Source: Galerina marginata (lineage: Eukaryota; Basidiomycota; Agaricomycetes; Agaricales; Galerinaceae). Taken from it: 64,000 nt of DNA. The notes beneath the pieces were generated by a model. That model did no database searches. It was not told where the DNA came from and saw nothing but the letters and a program-made list of their open reading frames with translations. The position numbers and the translations under genes were made by a program. Below, one piece after another: positions 1-9,243 of this stretch (within the stretch, counting starts at the first letter, position 1; each line of letters begins with the position of its first letter). Where the stretch lies: contig JAECYW010000008.1 in assembly GCA_023014335.1 (NCBI GenBank), positions 2,728,001-2,792,000 of the forward strand, given 5' to 3'.

Positions 1-71
1 AGACCGGTGTTGAAAGATGTCTTTCCCTTGTACTTGGGGGCGTCCCATTGGTGTGAAAAGGTAGATGGCAT
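1..71 (-). CDS. Aldehyde dehydrogenase, N-terminal fragment cut by the window edge
   Basis: Only the first 23 codons lie in the window; the gene continues to the left of base 1. The visible protein starts MPSTFSHQWDAPKYK and runs to NTGL. It matches, almost position by position, the start of the complete aldehyde dehydrogenase at 57907 ([15 protein letters not shown] ... HTGL). The ATG on the minus strand is at 71-69 and a TATA box lies about 50 bases upstream. Family role: NAD(P)-dependent oxidation of aldehydes to acids, usually cytosolic or mitochondrial. No catalytic residues are visible, so the assignment rests on similarity to the local paralogue. Confidence 0.72.
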   Translation of the reverse strand, partial: MPSTFSHQWDAPKYKGKTSFNTG

Positions 72-117
72 AGTTGTAGATAATCGAGGGAAGAAAGCAG
101 GCGGGTGAAACTCTCCT

Positions 118-127
118 CTCTTATATA
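118..127 (-). promoter_or_regulatory. TATA box of the left-edge aldehyde dehydrogenase
   Basis: Reading the minus strand, CTATATAAG sits about 50 bases upstream of the ATG at 71 and is followed by a purine/pyrimidine-rich leader. The spacing suits a fungal core promoter with a short leader. Confidence 0.55.
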
Positions 128-766
128 GCCCCAGATTTCCACCTGCCTATTTATGTAAATCGGGTGTGAATGGGGCTCGGGAAAGGACTAATTTCAGCCC
201 GACGAATAGTCATGTGGACTGCCTTGGTAAGGTCGAGGCGTCGTTACCCCACCATATACGAGATCCACAAGACCAGTGGCTAGGCACACCATTTATTGCA
301 CAAAGTGTTGACAGAACCACTAAATACTCGCTTTACAGGATAACAGTTTTTGGGTTGAATCAAGACAGTCAAAAAACTAGGAAGAAATTCCTGCTGGATC
401 CGGACGAGCACTCTCATGACCTGACAGACGCGTATTCAGCAAGAACCTCCAAGAGAGTCTATTTGCAATTGAAAACGATCATGATCAGAGACTTTCAGCG
501 AGCCAGATTTTCCACTGATCTACTCGTACATAATGGCGACCCTTTCCCCGCATTATATTTCCCCGCCAAGACATATCCCCAGAGGAACGTCATTTTCCTT
601 AATGACCAAATTGAAATGTCATTCACGAGATATCACCTGGACCGGAACTTATTCTCATTCTCACAGCGAGCGACAGAGATTGTCATTTTCGTTCTATAAA
701 TACGAATCATGTCAAGATAAAGAAAAAAATCGTCAGGCTTGGGTTCATGGAGCCAAAACGCCTAAT
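128..766. other. Intergenic, upstream of the left-edge gene
   Basis: This stretch lies between the left-edge promoter and the 3' end of the GT2-like gene. A 177-codon open frame runs 166-699 on the plus strand, but it starts at GTG, has no in-frame ATG near its start, and its composition suggests no domain. I see no RNA gene or repeat here. Confidence 0.5.
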
Positions 767-1690
767 CTATAAAGTAAGGTTATTAAGGAGGAGGAAGATT
801 ACGATGCTGAAAATAGCGCGTTCCAGACTATTCATTCGTTCCTCCCTGGCAGGTCCATTTCCGACACGTCCAGCAAACCAGTCAAACCTCCTACCAATAA
901 GCCAATATTCACCGCGCGAGATCATACCGCGAAGTCGGCCCATCTCACTGAACATGCGAATGAACGAGCTTTCGACCACTGCAGCGATCCAGCAGAACGA
1001 CCAACGCCTTTTGATGTATGTATTGATCGCAGCGTTTCTCTCTGGGTGCTTGTAGAGATGCCGATAACATTCGTGCAAGACATTGGCGATGATCACGGAT
1101 ATAAATGCTTTCAAACACAATCCGAGAAGGCGCCACTGGCCCTGGGCGGCTAGGGTGGCTGCGTCGGCACCCAGGACGCAGAGGAGCATCGATTCCGAGC
1201 TATTTGGCGCGAAATCCACATAAACATTCTCTGGAAAGTGTTTGACGAGTCCACCGTCCCCTAAAGACCAATTGTAAAATCGCCAATAGGACCTGCGGCC
1301 GTTGTTCCACCAGGGATGGGTAACAATAACGTCTGGCGCAGCGACGAACCCTTCTCCGTTATGCCGCAGGGAAAACTCTCGCTTCATACGGCAGAAATGG
1401 ATATCTTCGCCTCCTCCCGTTTTCGGATAGGTCAGATCGAATTTAACCCCATCTTTGACGTTACGACGCGCGATAAGGTTAGCGGTAACTCCCCACGGAA
1501 CATCATCTGGAATCTTCCTCGCAATATCCCAGAAATAGGTTACTCCTGCGAAATGAACGGCAGTGGTGAAAATGCTATCTGCAACAGGAAAGATATGGTG
1601 CCGACAAAGCCCGCCGCCGTTGGGTGGGCCCGAATAGCTTTCTCGGCATTTTTTCCATGCGGGAGAGTACGAGCGTCTCACTGGCGAGGG
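767..1690 (-). pseudogene. GT2-like glycosyltransferase, C-terminal part only
   Basis: The open frame (stop-free from about 1690 to the stop at 767) encodes the C-terminal half of a GT-A fold transferase of the GT2-like type. Visible blocks, in order: FTTAVHFAGVTYFW, the acidic motif PKTGGGEDIHFC that fits the catalytic ED position of GT2 enzymes, and VTHPWWNNGRRSYWRFYNW followed by GDGGLV. Hydrophobic stretches after LGLCLKAF suggest membrane association. Homologues have roughly 200 more N-terminal residues carrying the nucleotide-sugar site and DxD. Here a stop lies at 1693-1691 and the upstream DNA belongs to the GT8 frame on the other strand. It is therefore a truncated gene unless a distant 5' exon exists. 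Nucleotide sugar and acceptor cannot be told from the sequence. Confidence 0.6.
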
Positions 1691-2714
1691 TCATTATGAA
1701 GTTGTCCTCCGCAAGCTCACGGACACGGGGATCGGGTTCTTGGTCGGCCATGCACCTAACCGAGGTTTGAAGGAGGCTCTTGGGTATGGAATAAACATCG
1801 TACTCACTATCGATTCGTCGTACATCATCGGAGCAACCGTTACCATTCAAAGTCTCCTCGAAAACACACCCGGACGCATAACCATTTACGTCGTCGACTG
1901 CGGTCTCCTTCCAGAAGATAACCACAGGTTGATGCAGACCGTTGATGCCCACGACGAAGCCACCTTGGTTTTTCTCCAACTTCCCGAAGATAGCCTCGCT
2001 GCTCAGATGGGACCCACCTGGGCGAAGCTGGACATGATCAAAATTCTACCAGTGGAACGGGTCCTTTATCTAGACGCTGATACACTCGTTCGCCAAAATG
2101 TAAAGGAACTGTGGGACATCGATCTAGAGAGTAAGTGCGTCGGAGCCGCCATAGATATAGGACACCCAATGGGCCATGACGAAATGGAAAGAAGGCCGTA
2201 TTTCAACGCTGGGGTCCTGTTGTTGGATCTAGCCAAGGCGCGTCTAGATGTCAGCGGCTTGGCGGCGCTCGGCAAAAGGATGAAGGACGCGAAGTTTCGC
2301 GACCAAGATACGCTGAACGTCCATTTCTCATCCAGCTGGGCGAACATAGACTTGACTTGGAATGCACAAGGATTGGGGACCTACGCGAATTATCCTTCCA
2401 GCGACAGAGACAAGCTTGGTATGCAGAACATGGCCGCCAACCCGCACATCGTACACTTCACTGGGCCTGTACATCCTTCTTTGATCGAAGTTCTGAACCC
2501 CTTTGTCCAACCGCCGACAGCAAAGCCCTGGGGTTATCTTGGTTCACCCGGTCATCCATGCCAAGCTGAGTGGTGGAAGGTCTTGGAACGAACTGCACGG
2601 AAAGGCTTGCGGTCCACCGAGATGTGGGCTACGATGAACAAACTTGAGGTGGAGAAGGCCATAGAGGTAGCAACTCACAGGTTCCAAGCTTTCGTCGCAA
2701 TGGAATTGTTGTAG
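1638..2714 (+). CDS. GT8 family glycosyltransferase (glycogenin/LgtC type), 5' end missing
   Basis: A glycogenin/galactinol-synthase-like GT8 transferase, which moves a sugar from a nucleotide donor with retention using a metal-bound DxD. Visible features: the strand YGINIVLTIDSSYIIGATV opening the GT-A fold, LYLDADTLVRQN carrying the DAD metal motif, FNAGVLLLDL, FRDQDTLNVHF and HIVHFTGPVHPSL, whose His is the late metal ligand. The frame is open from 1638. The family-like text GHYEVVLRKLTDTGIG begins near 1689, but no in-frame ATG occurs before 1932, inside the domain. The start therefore lies in an unseen exon or was lost. It faces the truncated GT2-like gene head to head, and both lose homology in the same 100 bases. 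The stop is at 2712-2714. Confidence 0.75.
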   Translation, partial: LSRHFFHAGEYERLTGEGHYEVVLRKLTDTGIGFLVGHAPNRGLKEALGYGINIVLTIDSSYIIGATVTIQSLLENTPGRITIYVVDCGLLPEDNHRLMQTVDAHDEATLVFLQLPEDSLAAQMGPTWAKLDMIKILPVERVLYLDADTLVRQNVKELWDIDLESKCVGAAIDIGHPMGHDEMERRPYFNAGVLLLDLAKARLDVSGLAALGKRMKDAKFRDQDTLNVHFSSSWANIDLTWNAQGLGTYANYPSSDRDKLGMQNMAANPHIVHFTGPVHPSLIEVLNPFVQPPTAKPWGYLGSPGHPCQAEWWKVLERTARKGLRSTEMWATMNKLEVEKAIEVATHRFQAFVAMELL

Positions 2715-2837
2715 TACAGTAAACAGTTTGTTTTCGCTGGTGAACAGAATCCAGATGAACCATGAATAAATTCTCGACGTGAGTCGCGACATCGGCTTAT
2801 TGTCGGATCACATCACGTGGTTATTTCCCATGAGAAA

Positions 2838-3240
2838 TGATTGACAGGACCCCGGAAAATAGCCTAAAATATGTCAGATATGCATCCACCCGAAAATGTG
2901 GTCCTGAGGCTGCGTAAGTCAGATATTTTTTAACAGTGTCCACCCGACAATGGCCAAATTTCACCATCAAGGTTGGATAATTATCCACCCAAACGGTGGG
3001 CCATTTGGCCCACCGGACGAAATTTTTACCTCCGACAGCCCCAAATTTAGCAAGTTGGGCCAGAAATTGAGGTCAGATACCCACATCCACCCGCAATCAG
3101 GGGGAAAAAATACGAGGTTAGAGTGAAAATCCACCCAAAATCATGCTAAAATCACCGAAATTATGTCCACCCAACAAGCTCGTGAATTGACAATTTTCAC
3201 ATCCGACCCTCCAAGGCATTATCCGGGGTCCTTGATTGAC
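2838..3240. mobile_element. hAT-like MITE with 8-bp target site duplication
   Basis: The element proper is 2846-3232 (387 bp). It begins AGGACCCCGGA and ends with the exact reverse complement TCCGGGGTCCT; the inverted match continues imperfectly for about ten more bases. It is flanked by the identical 8-mer TGATTGAC at 2838-2845 and 3233-3240, a target duplication of the length made by hAT (and P) transposases. It has no coding capacity. Six direct copies of TCCACCC lie inside at 2885, 2939, 2984, 3086, 3130 and 3166, a layout like the subterminal transposase-binding repeats of hAT elements. Assignment to hAT is by TSD length, not by a matched autonomous partner. Confidence 0.82.
2994..3015. 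repeat. Perfect 9-bp hairpin inside the MITE
   Basis: CGGTGGGCC, a 4-base ATTT loop, then GGCCCACCG. Just upstream, at 2975-2986, is the perfect palindrome GGATAATTATCC. Both lie near the middle of the element and may be folding or protein-binding sites. Confidence 0.6.
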
Positions 3241-4122
3241 CGGGATGTTGATGAAGTTGACTGGGTCGACGGCTGGCTTCGCACCGAGCTTACAATAATG
3301 TAAGTATAGACATTTTCAGATCATGTCAATAAAACAAGCATTAAATAATGCCCTCTTTGTTTCAATGCACCTTCAAAGTCTTCAATGTTCTCACTGTCCA
3401 ATGCTACGTGTGTAACGCGCGCTAACGGGAGACTCGGAGACTCAGAGGAGACCCCATAGAAAATACCAAATTCATGCTTGCTGTTTTTTTATTTACAAAG
3501 CTCTGCAATCTCAAAACTGAGGCTTGGATAGGAGTCAGAGAGCCCTGTGTCTCATGTCAGTATCTCGAAAGGCAAAGGGAAGATTGATTCCCAAATTTGG
3601 GAAGGAAAACGCCATGTCCTTCGTATTTTCTTCACAGATGCCAACTTACGCTCAATGCTACAGCGGGACAATGAAATTTAGAGAGATCTACTCCAGTCTA
3701 TACCCAAAAGCAGGACTGAAGAATCAAAACCAAATTTATGGCAGCAACTCGGTGTGCCACCTTAAAATAAGCGCCCAGCGCGCCCAGCCTACAACCGGAG
3801 AACGTGGTCAATTGTTGATTGCTGGTCGGTGGAGGTACCTGTTAGCTCAGGAATTTGCTACGTGGAATGCTTCTGTTCTGTGGCTAATGACTATGTTCCC
3901 AAAATGTCATTGAGACATCAGTACTGTCGCATTTTGGTTTTCAGAAGTGCTCCACCTGAGAAAAAGCCTGGAAACAGCGCGTAAATCCGGAAATTGGGAA
4001 ACCTAGAACCCCACCCCCCATCTCCCATCTCGGACGAGGAGCCTCTTGAAGTAACATTTTACCCACAGGTTTTAAGGAACTCGAAAAAACCAGTGGAAAG
4101 CAGTGGAAAGTCGGCAATTATT
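3241..4122. other. Intergenic DNA without recognisable gene
   Basis: One open frame of 129 codons (3524-3913, plus) has no recognisable domain and no flanking exons in phase. A short tandem GCAGTGGAAA-like duplication occurs near 4090-4110. Nothing else is supported. Confidence 0.4.
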
Positions 4123-4384
4123 TTACTGATGCCACCAATCCTCTCCAAACCTTAAGCGATCAAAGTTATGAGTAATTCGGGATTTGAAGAGCCGGAACCA
4201 GAAATACACTTCTCGTGGAACTTTCCAATAACTTAGAAAGTATTCACTTAGGCCGGACCCTGGCCAGACCCTCGAGAATGCTGTCGACAATCTTTGCCAA
4301 CTTCTAGCCTGCAAGTCACTAGTTGCCTTGGCATTGGGGGCCAATCACAATGCTCAGTTTGTCTTTGTGGGAGTTTCCCGAAGG
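4123..4384. repeat. Duplicated flank A, upstream copy
   Basis: This stretch recurs in direct orientation, at very roughly 80% identity by eye, at 7035-7245. Shared landmarks include the block GAGTAATTCG followed by GATTTGAAG, the run of GTGGAAC, CACTTA and GCCGG, and GAGAATGCTG. It lies about 0.5 kb upstream of the NmrA gene. Confidence 0.72.
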
Positions 4385-4869
4385 ACTTAAAGCATTAGGG
4401 CTGATTCAGCCTCGGCGTTGATAACATGATATCGTGACCGAGGTTGTCCAAACTTAGTCTTCAAGGACCCAAACTTGCGAGCGCCTAATAATATTACTCG
4501 ATCTTCTCATGTGCCACACGATCACGTGTCAGTGCGGTGAAAAGTGACCACTCAGATCAGACTCGGATATCCGATACAGTAACATAACCAGCAACTTTTT
4601 CGATCCAGCAATTCACCGACAACAGCGCACCGAAAGAAAGTACGACGGCATGTTGTATGTTAACTACTGGGATTGACAGTTCTGAGCTTCTGATTCCCAA
4701 GCCCGAAGCTCTTCCACGAATCAAACCACTGCCAGTTATCCTGGCAGAACCTTCCAAGTTCCAATGACGGAATGCAATCTAGTAATTGTGCAATGAACGC
4801 CGTCAATCAAATATTTTTACTTGAGCGGCGTCGGATAAACTATTTGTATGATAGCATTTTAGTAGATAG

Positions 4870-4876
4870 TATATAA
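4870..4876 (+). promoter_or_regulatory. TATA box of the NmrA-family gene
   Basis: TATATAA sits 45-51 bases before the ATG at 4921, followed by a C-rich leader. Confidence 0.6.
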
Positions 4877-4920
4877 CCGCCCCAACCTGGTGTCAGTAAT
4901 TTCAGTTTCGCTAACCATTC

Positions 4921-6093
4921 ATGTCAGACCAATCCAGCAAAATTATTGTCGTTGTCGGTGCCACTGGGCAGCAAGGCGGCGGTGTGCTCTCTGCCCTATT
5001 AGCGCAGACTTCATTCCAGGTCATTGGCCTCACCCGAACCCCCGATTCAGAGGCAGCATTAACCCTTACAAAGAAGCATGGACCTCGCCTCAAGATGATG
5101 GCTGCAGAGGTATTTGACGTGGATAGCCTGAAGAGAGTATTTAAAGGCGCCTACGGCGTGTTTGCTGTGACGCAATGGCAACTACCTATACAAACCGAAA
5201 AGGACAATCGGTACGACCTCATCGGGGGCTTCAGTCTTGTGGATGCCGCATTGGTGACCCTTCTTCCCCCTCCCCCTAAAGCCAGTTGCATAACTGATCG
5301 CGACCTTTTCAAACAGGCATGCGGTATCCAGCATTTCGTCTACTCTGGAATGCCCAATATGACAAAGTTTTCGGGAGGTCGTTACACAAAGGTCTTCCAC
5401 TTTGACTACAAGGCGCAGGTCGAAGAATACGCACTGGCAAAACTCGGTTCAATAGTGCCGACGTTCCTTCACCCTTGCTTGTTTTATAACAATTTCAACT
5501 GGAAGCAGTATTGTAAAAGAGCCGGTGAGCCTGCTTCGCTAAATAAGACAATCGCTCCAGCTACTAACTAACATATTCAAAACGTAGCAGATGGTGTTGT
5601 TGAGTTCCGTTCGCCATTATCGTCGGACAAGAAGGCCGGTTATGTCGACCCGTACTTCGACGTAGGCAACTTCGCTTCAGGTATGTTTAGTCCCTTTTCT
5701 TGGCCAGTATTTATCATCTTTGCACCCCCAGCTGTTTTTGTTCTGGGACCTGCCCAGACCGCCGGAAAGACATACCCAATCCAAGGCCCTCCTTGCTCGC
5801 AAAACGATCTTGCTGCAACCTATACGCTCATTACAGGTGAACCTGCCCGTGCCGCACCTACCTCAATCTCCGCCTGGGGCGATACCGTGTCTGAGATGGT
5901 TGGCGAGGGCTTCAGAGATGATATTGAACAAATGATGCTCTGGATGGAGGAAGCACAGTGGGTGTCGAAGGCCGATTGTGGAACAATGGACCTCGTGGAA
6001 TATGAAGAGAGAAAAAAAGAGCTTGGTGGATTGACAGGGTCGACGTTTGAAGAGTATCTCAAGAGGACTGGCTGGCGTAAATCCTACGATTAG
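4921..6093 (+). CDS. NmrA-like NAD(P)-binding protein
   Basis: An NmrA-family atypical short-chain dehydrogenase; relatives are NAD(P)-binding regulators or reductases, and this one's substrate is unknown. Exons 4921-5253, 5317-5524, 5588-5680 and 5732-6093 join in one frame to give 331 aa, normal for the family. The N-terminal Rossmann motif is VVVGATGQQGGG (residues 9-20), followed by GLTRTPDS. The middle holds VYSGMPN, the family text TKVFHFDYKAQVEEYA and HPCLFYNNFNWKQYC. The third exon carries DKKAGYVDPYFDVGNF. Intron 1 (63 nt) is a multiple of three and keeps the frame open if unspliced. The flanking DNA is duplicated downstream without this gene. Confidence 0.9.
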
Positions 6094-6104
6094 TTCGCCG
6101 CCGA

Positions 6105-6335
6105 CATCTCACCACTGACCAGCATTCCATCATCACAGACTTGCTAGCCGATTCAGTTCCCTTCATTATATCAGTTGAATCCTATATATTCATCCGTATT
6201 TTTCATTGTTTTGTACGTAAATTCCCAACTTACGAATAAGCGCCCGAGTGGCCACTGCCCTTTGCGAGCAGTTTAACGACGTAGACCGGAGTTAAAGTCC
6301 CGCTTATTTTCTTGTGTAAATATTTCCTGAAAAAC
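6105..6335. repeat. Duplicated flank B, next to the NmrA stop
   Basis: Starts about 10 bases after the NmrA stop and recurs in direct orientation at about 7239-7500. Shared text includes ACTTGCTAG, TTTTTCATTGTT, AATAAGCGCCC, GCGAGC and TTTTCTTGTG. It probably holds the NmrA 3' UTR and terminator. Confidence 0.7.
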
Positions 6336-7034
6336 CCATTCGACATTCTGATGTTAGTGGGATCTGGCCCGAGTCGCAGTAGACACTTGACACAGCGCGT
6401 GGCTATGCATGTCATTGTACCGCCGCGGCATAGGTTTTCGCACAGTGGGAGTTAGAAGTGCATTAATATGCTGGGAAGCAAACGGACTTGCCTGCCTACC
6501 TCCGATGACCATTCTGTGACCTTGTTTCGTTACCTGCAATCTTCGTCAACGGACTAGCGCCTCATGGTCCGCGCTTGTGCATCGGTGTCAGCGTCGCTCA
6601 CAGTCATGGCGAAGGGTTGTGGGTTGACAACCACGGCAGCCAGAATATGGCATGCAATTTCTGTGGTCGACATGCATCAGAGATAGGCTTTGGTAATGGT
6701 TCTGAGACCTGTACCAATTATCCCTCCTCTAAGTGCTGATGTTGCCTTGGCATTGAATTCGTACGAAATATCCAATTTGGTTACATGCCTTATTTGGGAC
6801 TCGCCACAATCGGCGCCACACTATGCCGAGAGTTTTCATTCGAATTCATTTGCCCTTAAACTTGGTATCTACAATCTATGTATCGAAAAATTGATTTCAG
6901 CGCGCTATAACAAAACTGTGGGACAATCTTTTTGCCGAGGTGGTGTTTGTCCCCCCAGGCAGGAAACCTCTCAAACTGGTATATGACAGGCGATGGGTAA
7001 TTTAAAACCATCGGAAACCATAAATGATGCGCCA
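6336..7034. other. Intergenic spacer between the two duplicated blocks
   Basis: No ORF with domain character. The 98-codon plus-strand frame at 6690 has no recognisable content and no splice partners. I see no repeat shared with the spacer upstream of block A. Confidence 0.4.
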
Positions 7035-7500
7035 TTTCTCTCTAACCCTTCGTACTAAGCAATCAAAGCTGGGAGTAATTCGAGATTTGAAGGGCCCAGA
7101 AACTCGCCTGCTGGTGGAACCTTCTTATAATTTATAAGGCATCCACTTAAGCCGGTTCCAACTTCCCAGCCAGACCTTCGAGAATGCTGACCACAATCTT
7201 CCAAGAGGATTGGTTGGGGCAAAGCCAACATTTAGTTTGTCGCCAACATCCTACCAGGTTCCCATGATCAGGGACTTGCTAGACGGTTATCTACTCTTCT
7301 ACTCTTCACTATTTAAGTTGAATTCTATACTTTCTTACATATATATCCATCTTTTTTCATTGTTATGTGCCTGAATTCACAACGTGCAAATAAGCGCCCA
7401 AGAGGATCCAGACATTGCTCTGCGAGCCGTTTAGCGACGTAACAGGAGTTAAGATTTCCCGTTTGTTTTCTTGTGGAAAGCTCTCTTGATAAACACTCCT
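7035..7500. repeat. Second copy of flanks A and B joined together, gene lost
   Basis: Bases 7035-7245 match flank A and about 7239-7500 match flank B, so sequences that bracket the NmrA gene in the first copy are here side by side. The roughly 1.7 kb that should lie between them, including the whole coding region, is missing. The join falls near TTTGTCGCC, where the A and B sequences look alike (TTTGTC... and TTCGCCGCC...), consistent with microhomology deletion. Confidence 0.68.
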
Positions 7501-8247
7501 GCTGTCGTAAAAGGTCTCAAGAAATGAATGGAAACACCATAATTATCTACAATTATGTTGAGATGTGCCAGCTCGACCAGCTTCTCTGCTTGTTTCGGCC
7601 ACGCTCTGCTAAGTACATGAAGATGCCATTCAAGTCCGGGCTGTGATCGCTCACACTCGGAACTATACAACATCAGCCCAAATACAAGAAAATAATAGGG
7701 TGTAATTTTCCCTGAGAGCATTTCCCCATTGGTTTGTAGTTGCACGTTCAAGTCTGTTCATCCATTATCCGTTCTGATTTCTGTGGTATTTTTGCATTGC
7801 ACACCGAGAACGGCCAGCCATTCTCCTGTCTTGACAATCACCTGTCACTCATGTTCCGAACGAGGTCAAAAATCGTGAAAGGGAATTATATACAGATTTG
7901 GGTTGACCTGTGCAGAGCGCTCGTGCAACGACGTCTATTTTTAGCCGAGTGGTCCTGGGCAGTGCTTGCACTGCCTTTGCGCTGAGCCGCGCGTCGTGCA
8001 GCACCTTGCTTAATAATTAGCAGATAGTCAATCGCACTTTGTAGGCGATTGCTGTAGGAGGAGGGCTGCCGAGTTTGTACTGCGGAACTGAGGTGTATCT
8101 TCAGTTGATCGATGACTCAACTACCGCTTTCACCGGTTTCCCAAACAAACATGTTCAAACATATCTGTCTGAGGATTCTGCAAGGTCATCACAAACGTCC
8201 ACCACCCTCCTTATCCAACAACTTCAAACACCTGAATTCCGTTTTCA
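7501..8247. other. Intergenic, upstream of the orphan membrane protein
   Basis: Short open frames on both strands (7449-7751 minus, 7740-7985 plus, 8075-8347 plus) show no domains. The last partly overlaps the following gene in another frame. Confidence 0.4.
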
Positions 8248-9243
8248 ATGGCAGAAATCGCTGTCACAGAGGACAGCGTACCTCTTCTCGTCAAAGAGGA
8301 GATTGATAATCTGGAGAAATCTGAGGCGGTGCCAGAAACAGTTATGAACTCGAAGAGCATATTCGACTTCCTCTACCAGCGCTCAACCTACCTCTGTATG
8401 TCCCTGAACTATTTCGTAGCTGCCTCTGCGTTTATACTCAATACCTTATGGTACACTAGGGATCGCATTTATCGCTCAGTTCTCACAGCTCGTCCTCCAA
8501 ACAATTGGCTTTGCAGTCACAAGTGCTAAACCGCTCAAGAATGAAGAAAACGGTACGTTCCTCCTTTCCACGATACGAGGGGTTTATAGCTAAATCCATT
8601 TTCTCGCATCTATAGCCAACAATTTTACCCTATTCTTCGCGTCAGGACTTTACTCTCTTTTCACTTTTTTCGTCCTCATTGCCCTGTGAGTCTACTAGAG
8701 CTTGATTCCTGGAGGTTATCATGTCCTTACAAAAGTTGCGAATTAGCGTCTTGCCCGAATCCAAGTTGAAGTTGAAGAAACCTCTCAATGCCGGTAAACG
8801 CGTCAGTCTCACCAGAACTTGTGCATTCATGAACCTTGGTGGGTCCCTGTCATTGTTTCATTGCGAAAACTCTGTTGACCGCTCGACAACCCTCAGTGAA
8901 TCTATTCCTGATACTTATGCCTGCCGTGTCAAAGCATGGTGAACAAGTCTATACTGATGATATCCTTCCCATCATCATTCCTCTCATTTTTGGATTTATG
9001 GTGGTCGCTACGCTTGCAAGTCTGTATCTTTCCCTTCTCCTTTACTCTCTGGCGTTGTTACTTACCGGGGGTTCCGATAATGCAGGTGTCACGGCTACTT
9101 GGATTACCTACAAAGCGGCTAAACGAAGCCGCGGGTCGGAAATGGTACCAGACCCTAGCTACCGTGTTCCGGCATGGCATTTGGCCACCACCGAGGAATC
9201 TCAAAGTCTTTCGGGGCAGTCCGCCATCCAGCTACCCTGTTAA
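8248..9243 (+). CDS. Orphan multi-pass membrane protein
   Basis: I do not recognise the family. Six exons (8248-8395, 8460-8552, 8616-8685, 8747-8838, 8897-9019, 9086-9243) join in one frame to give 227 aa with GT-AG introns throughout. The N-terminus is short and acidic (MAEIAVTEDSVPLL). Hydrophobic segments follow: IAFIAQFSQLVLQTIGFAV in exon 2, FTLFFASGLYSLFTFFVLIAL in exons 3-4 (quoted in part), NLFLILMP and ILPIIIPLIFGFMVVATLA in exon 5. The tail is basic then polar (AAKRSRGS). This suggests three or four transmembrane helices and a cytosolic tail. The last donor could instead be a GC site four bases earlier, which would change the C-terminus. Confidence 0.6.

Noticed and set aside
166..699. 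177-codon plus-strand open frame
   Set aside because: Starts at GTG without a nearby ATG, has no domain or hydrophobic pattern, and lies in the upstream region of the left-edge gene.
945..1136. Short minus-strand frame
   Set aside because: Lies inside the GT2-like frame in another phase.
1575..1979. 134-codon minus-strand frame spanning the GT2/GT8 junction
   Set aside because: Considered as the missing N-terminus of the GT2-like gene, but it is the antisense of the GT8 domain and shows no GT2 motifs.
3524..3913. 129-codon plus-strand frame
   Set aside because: No domain, no good ATG context and no splice partners.
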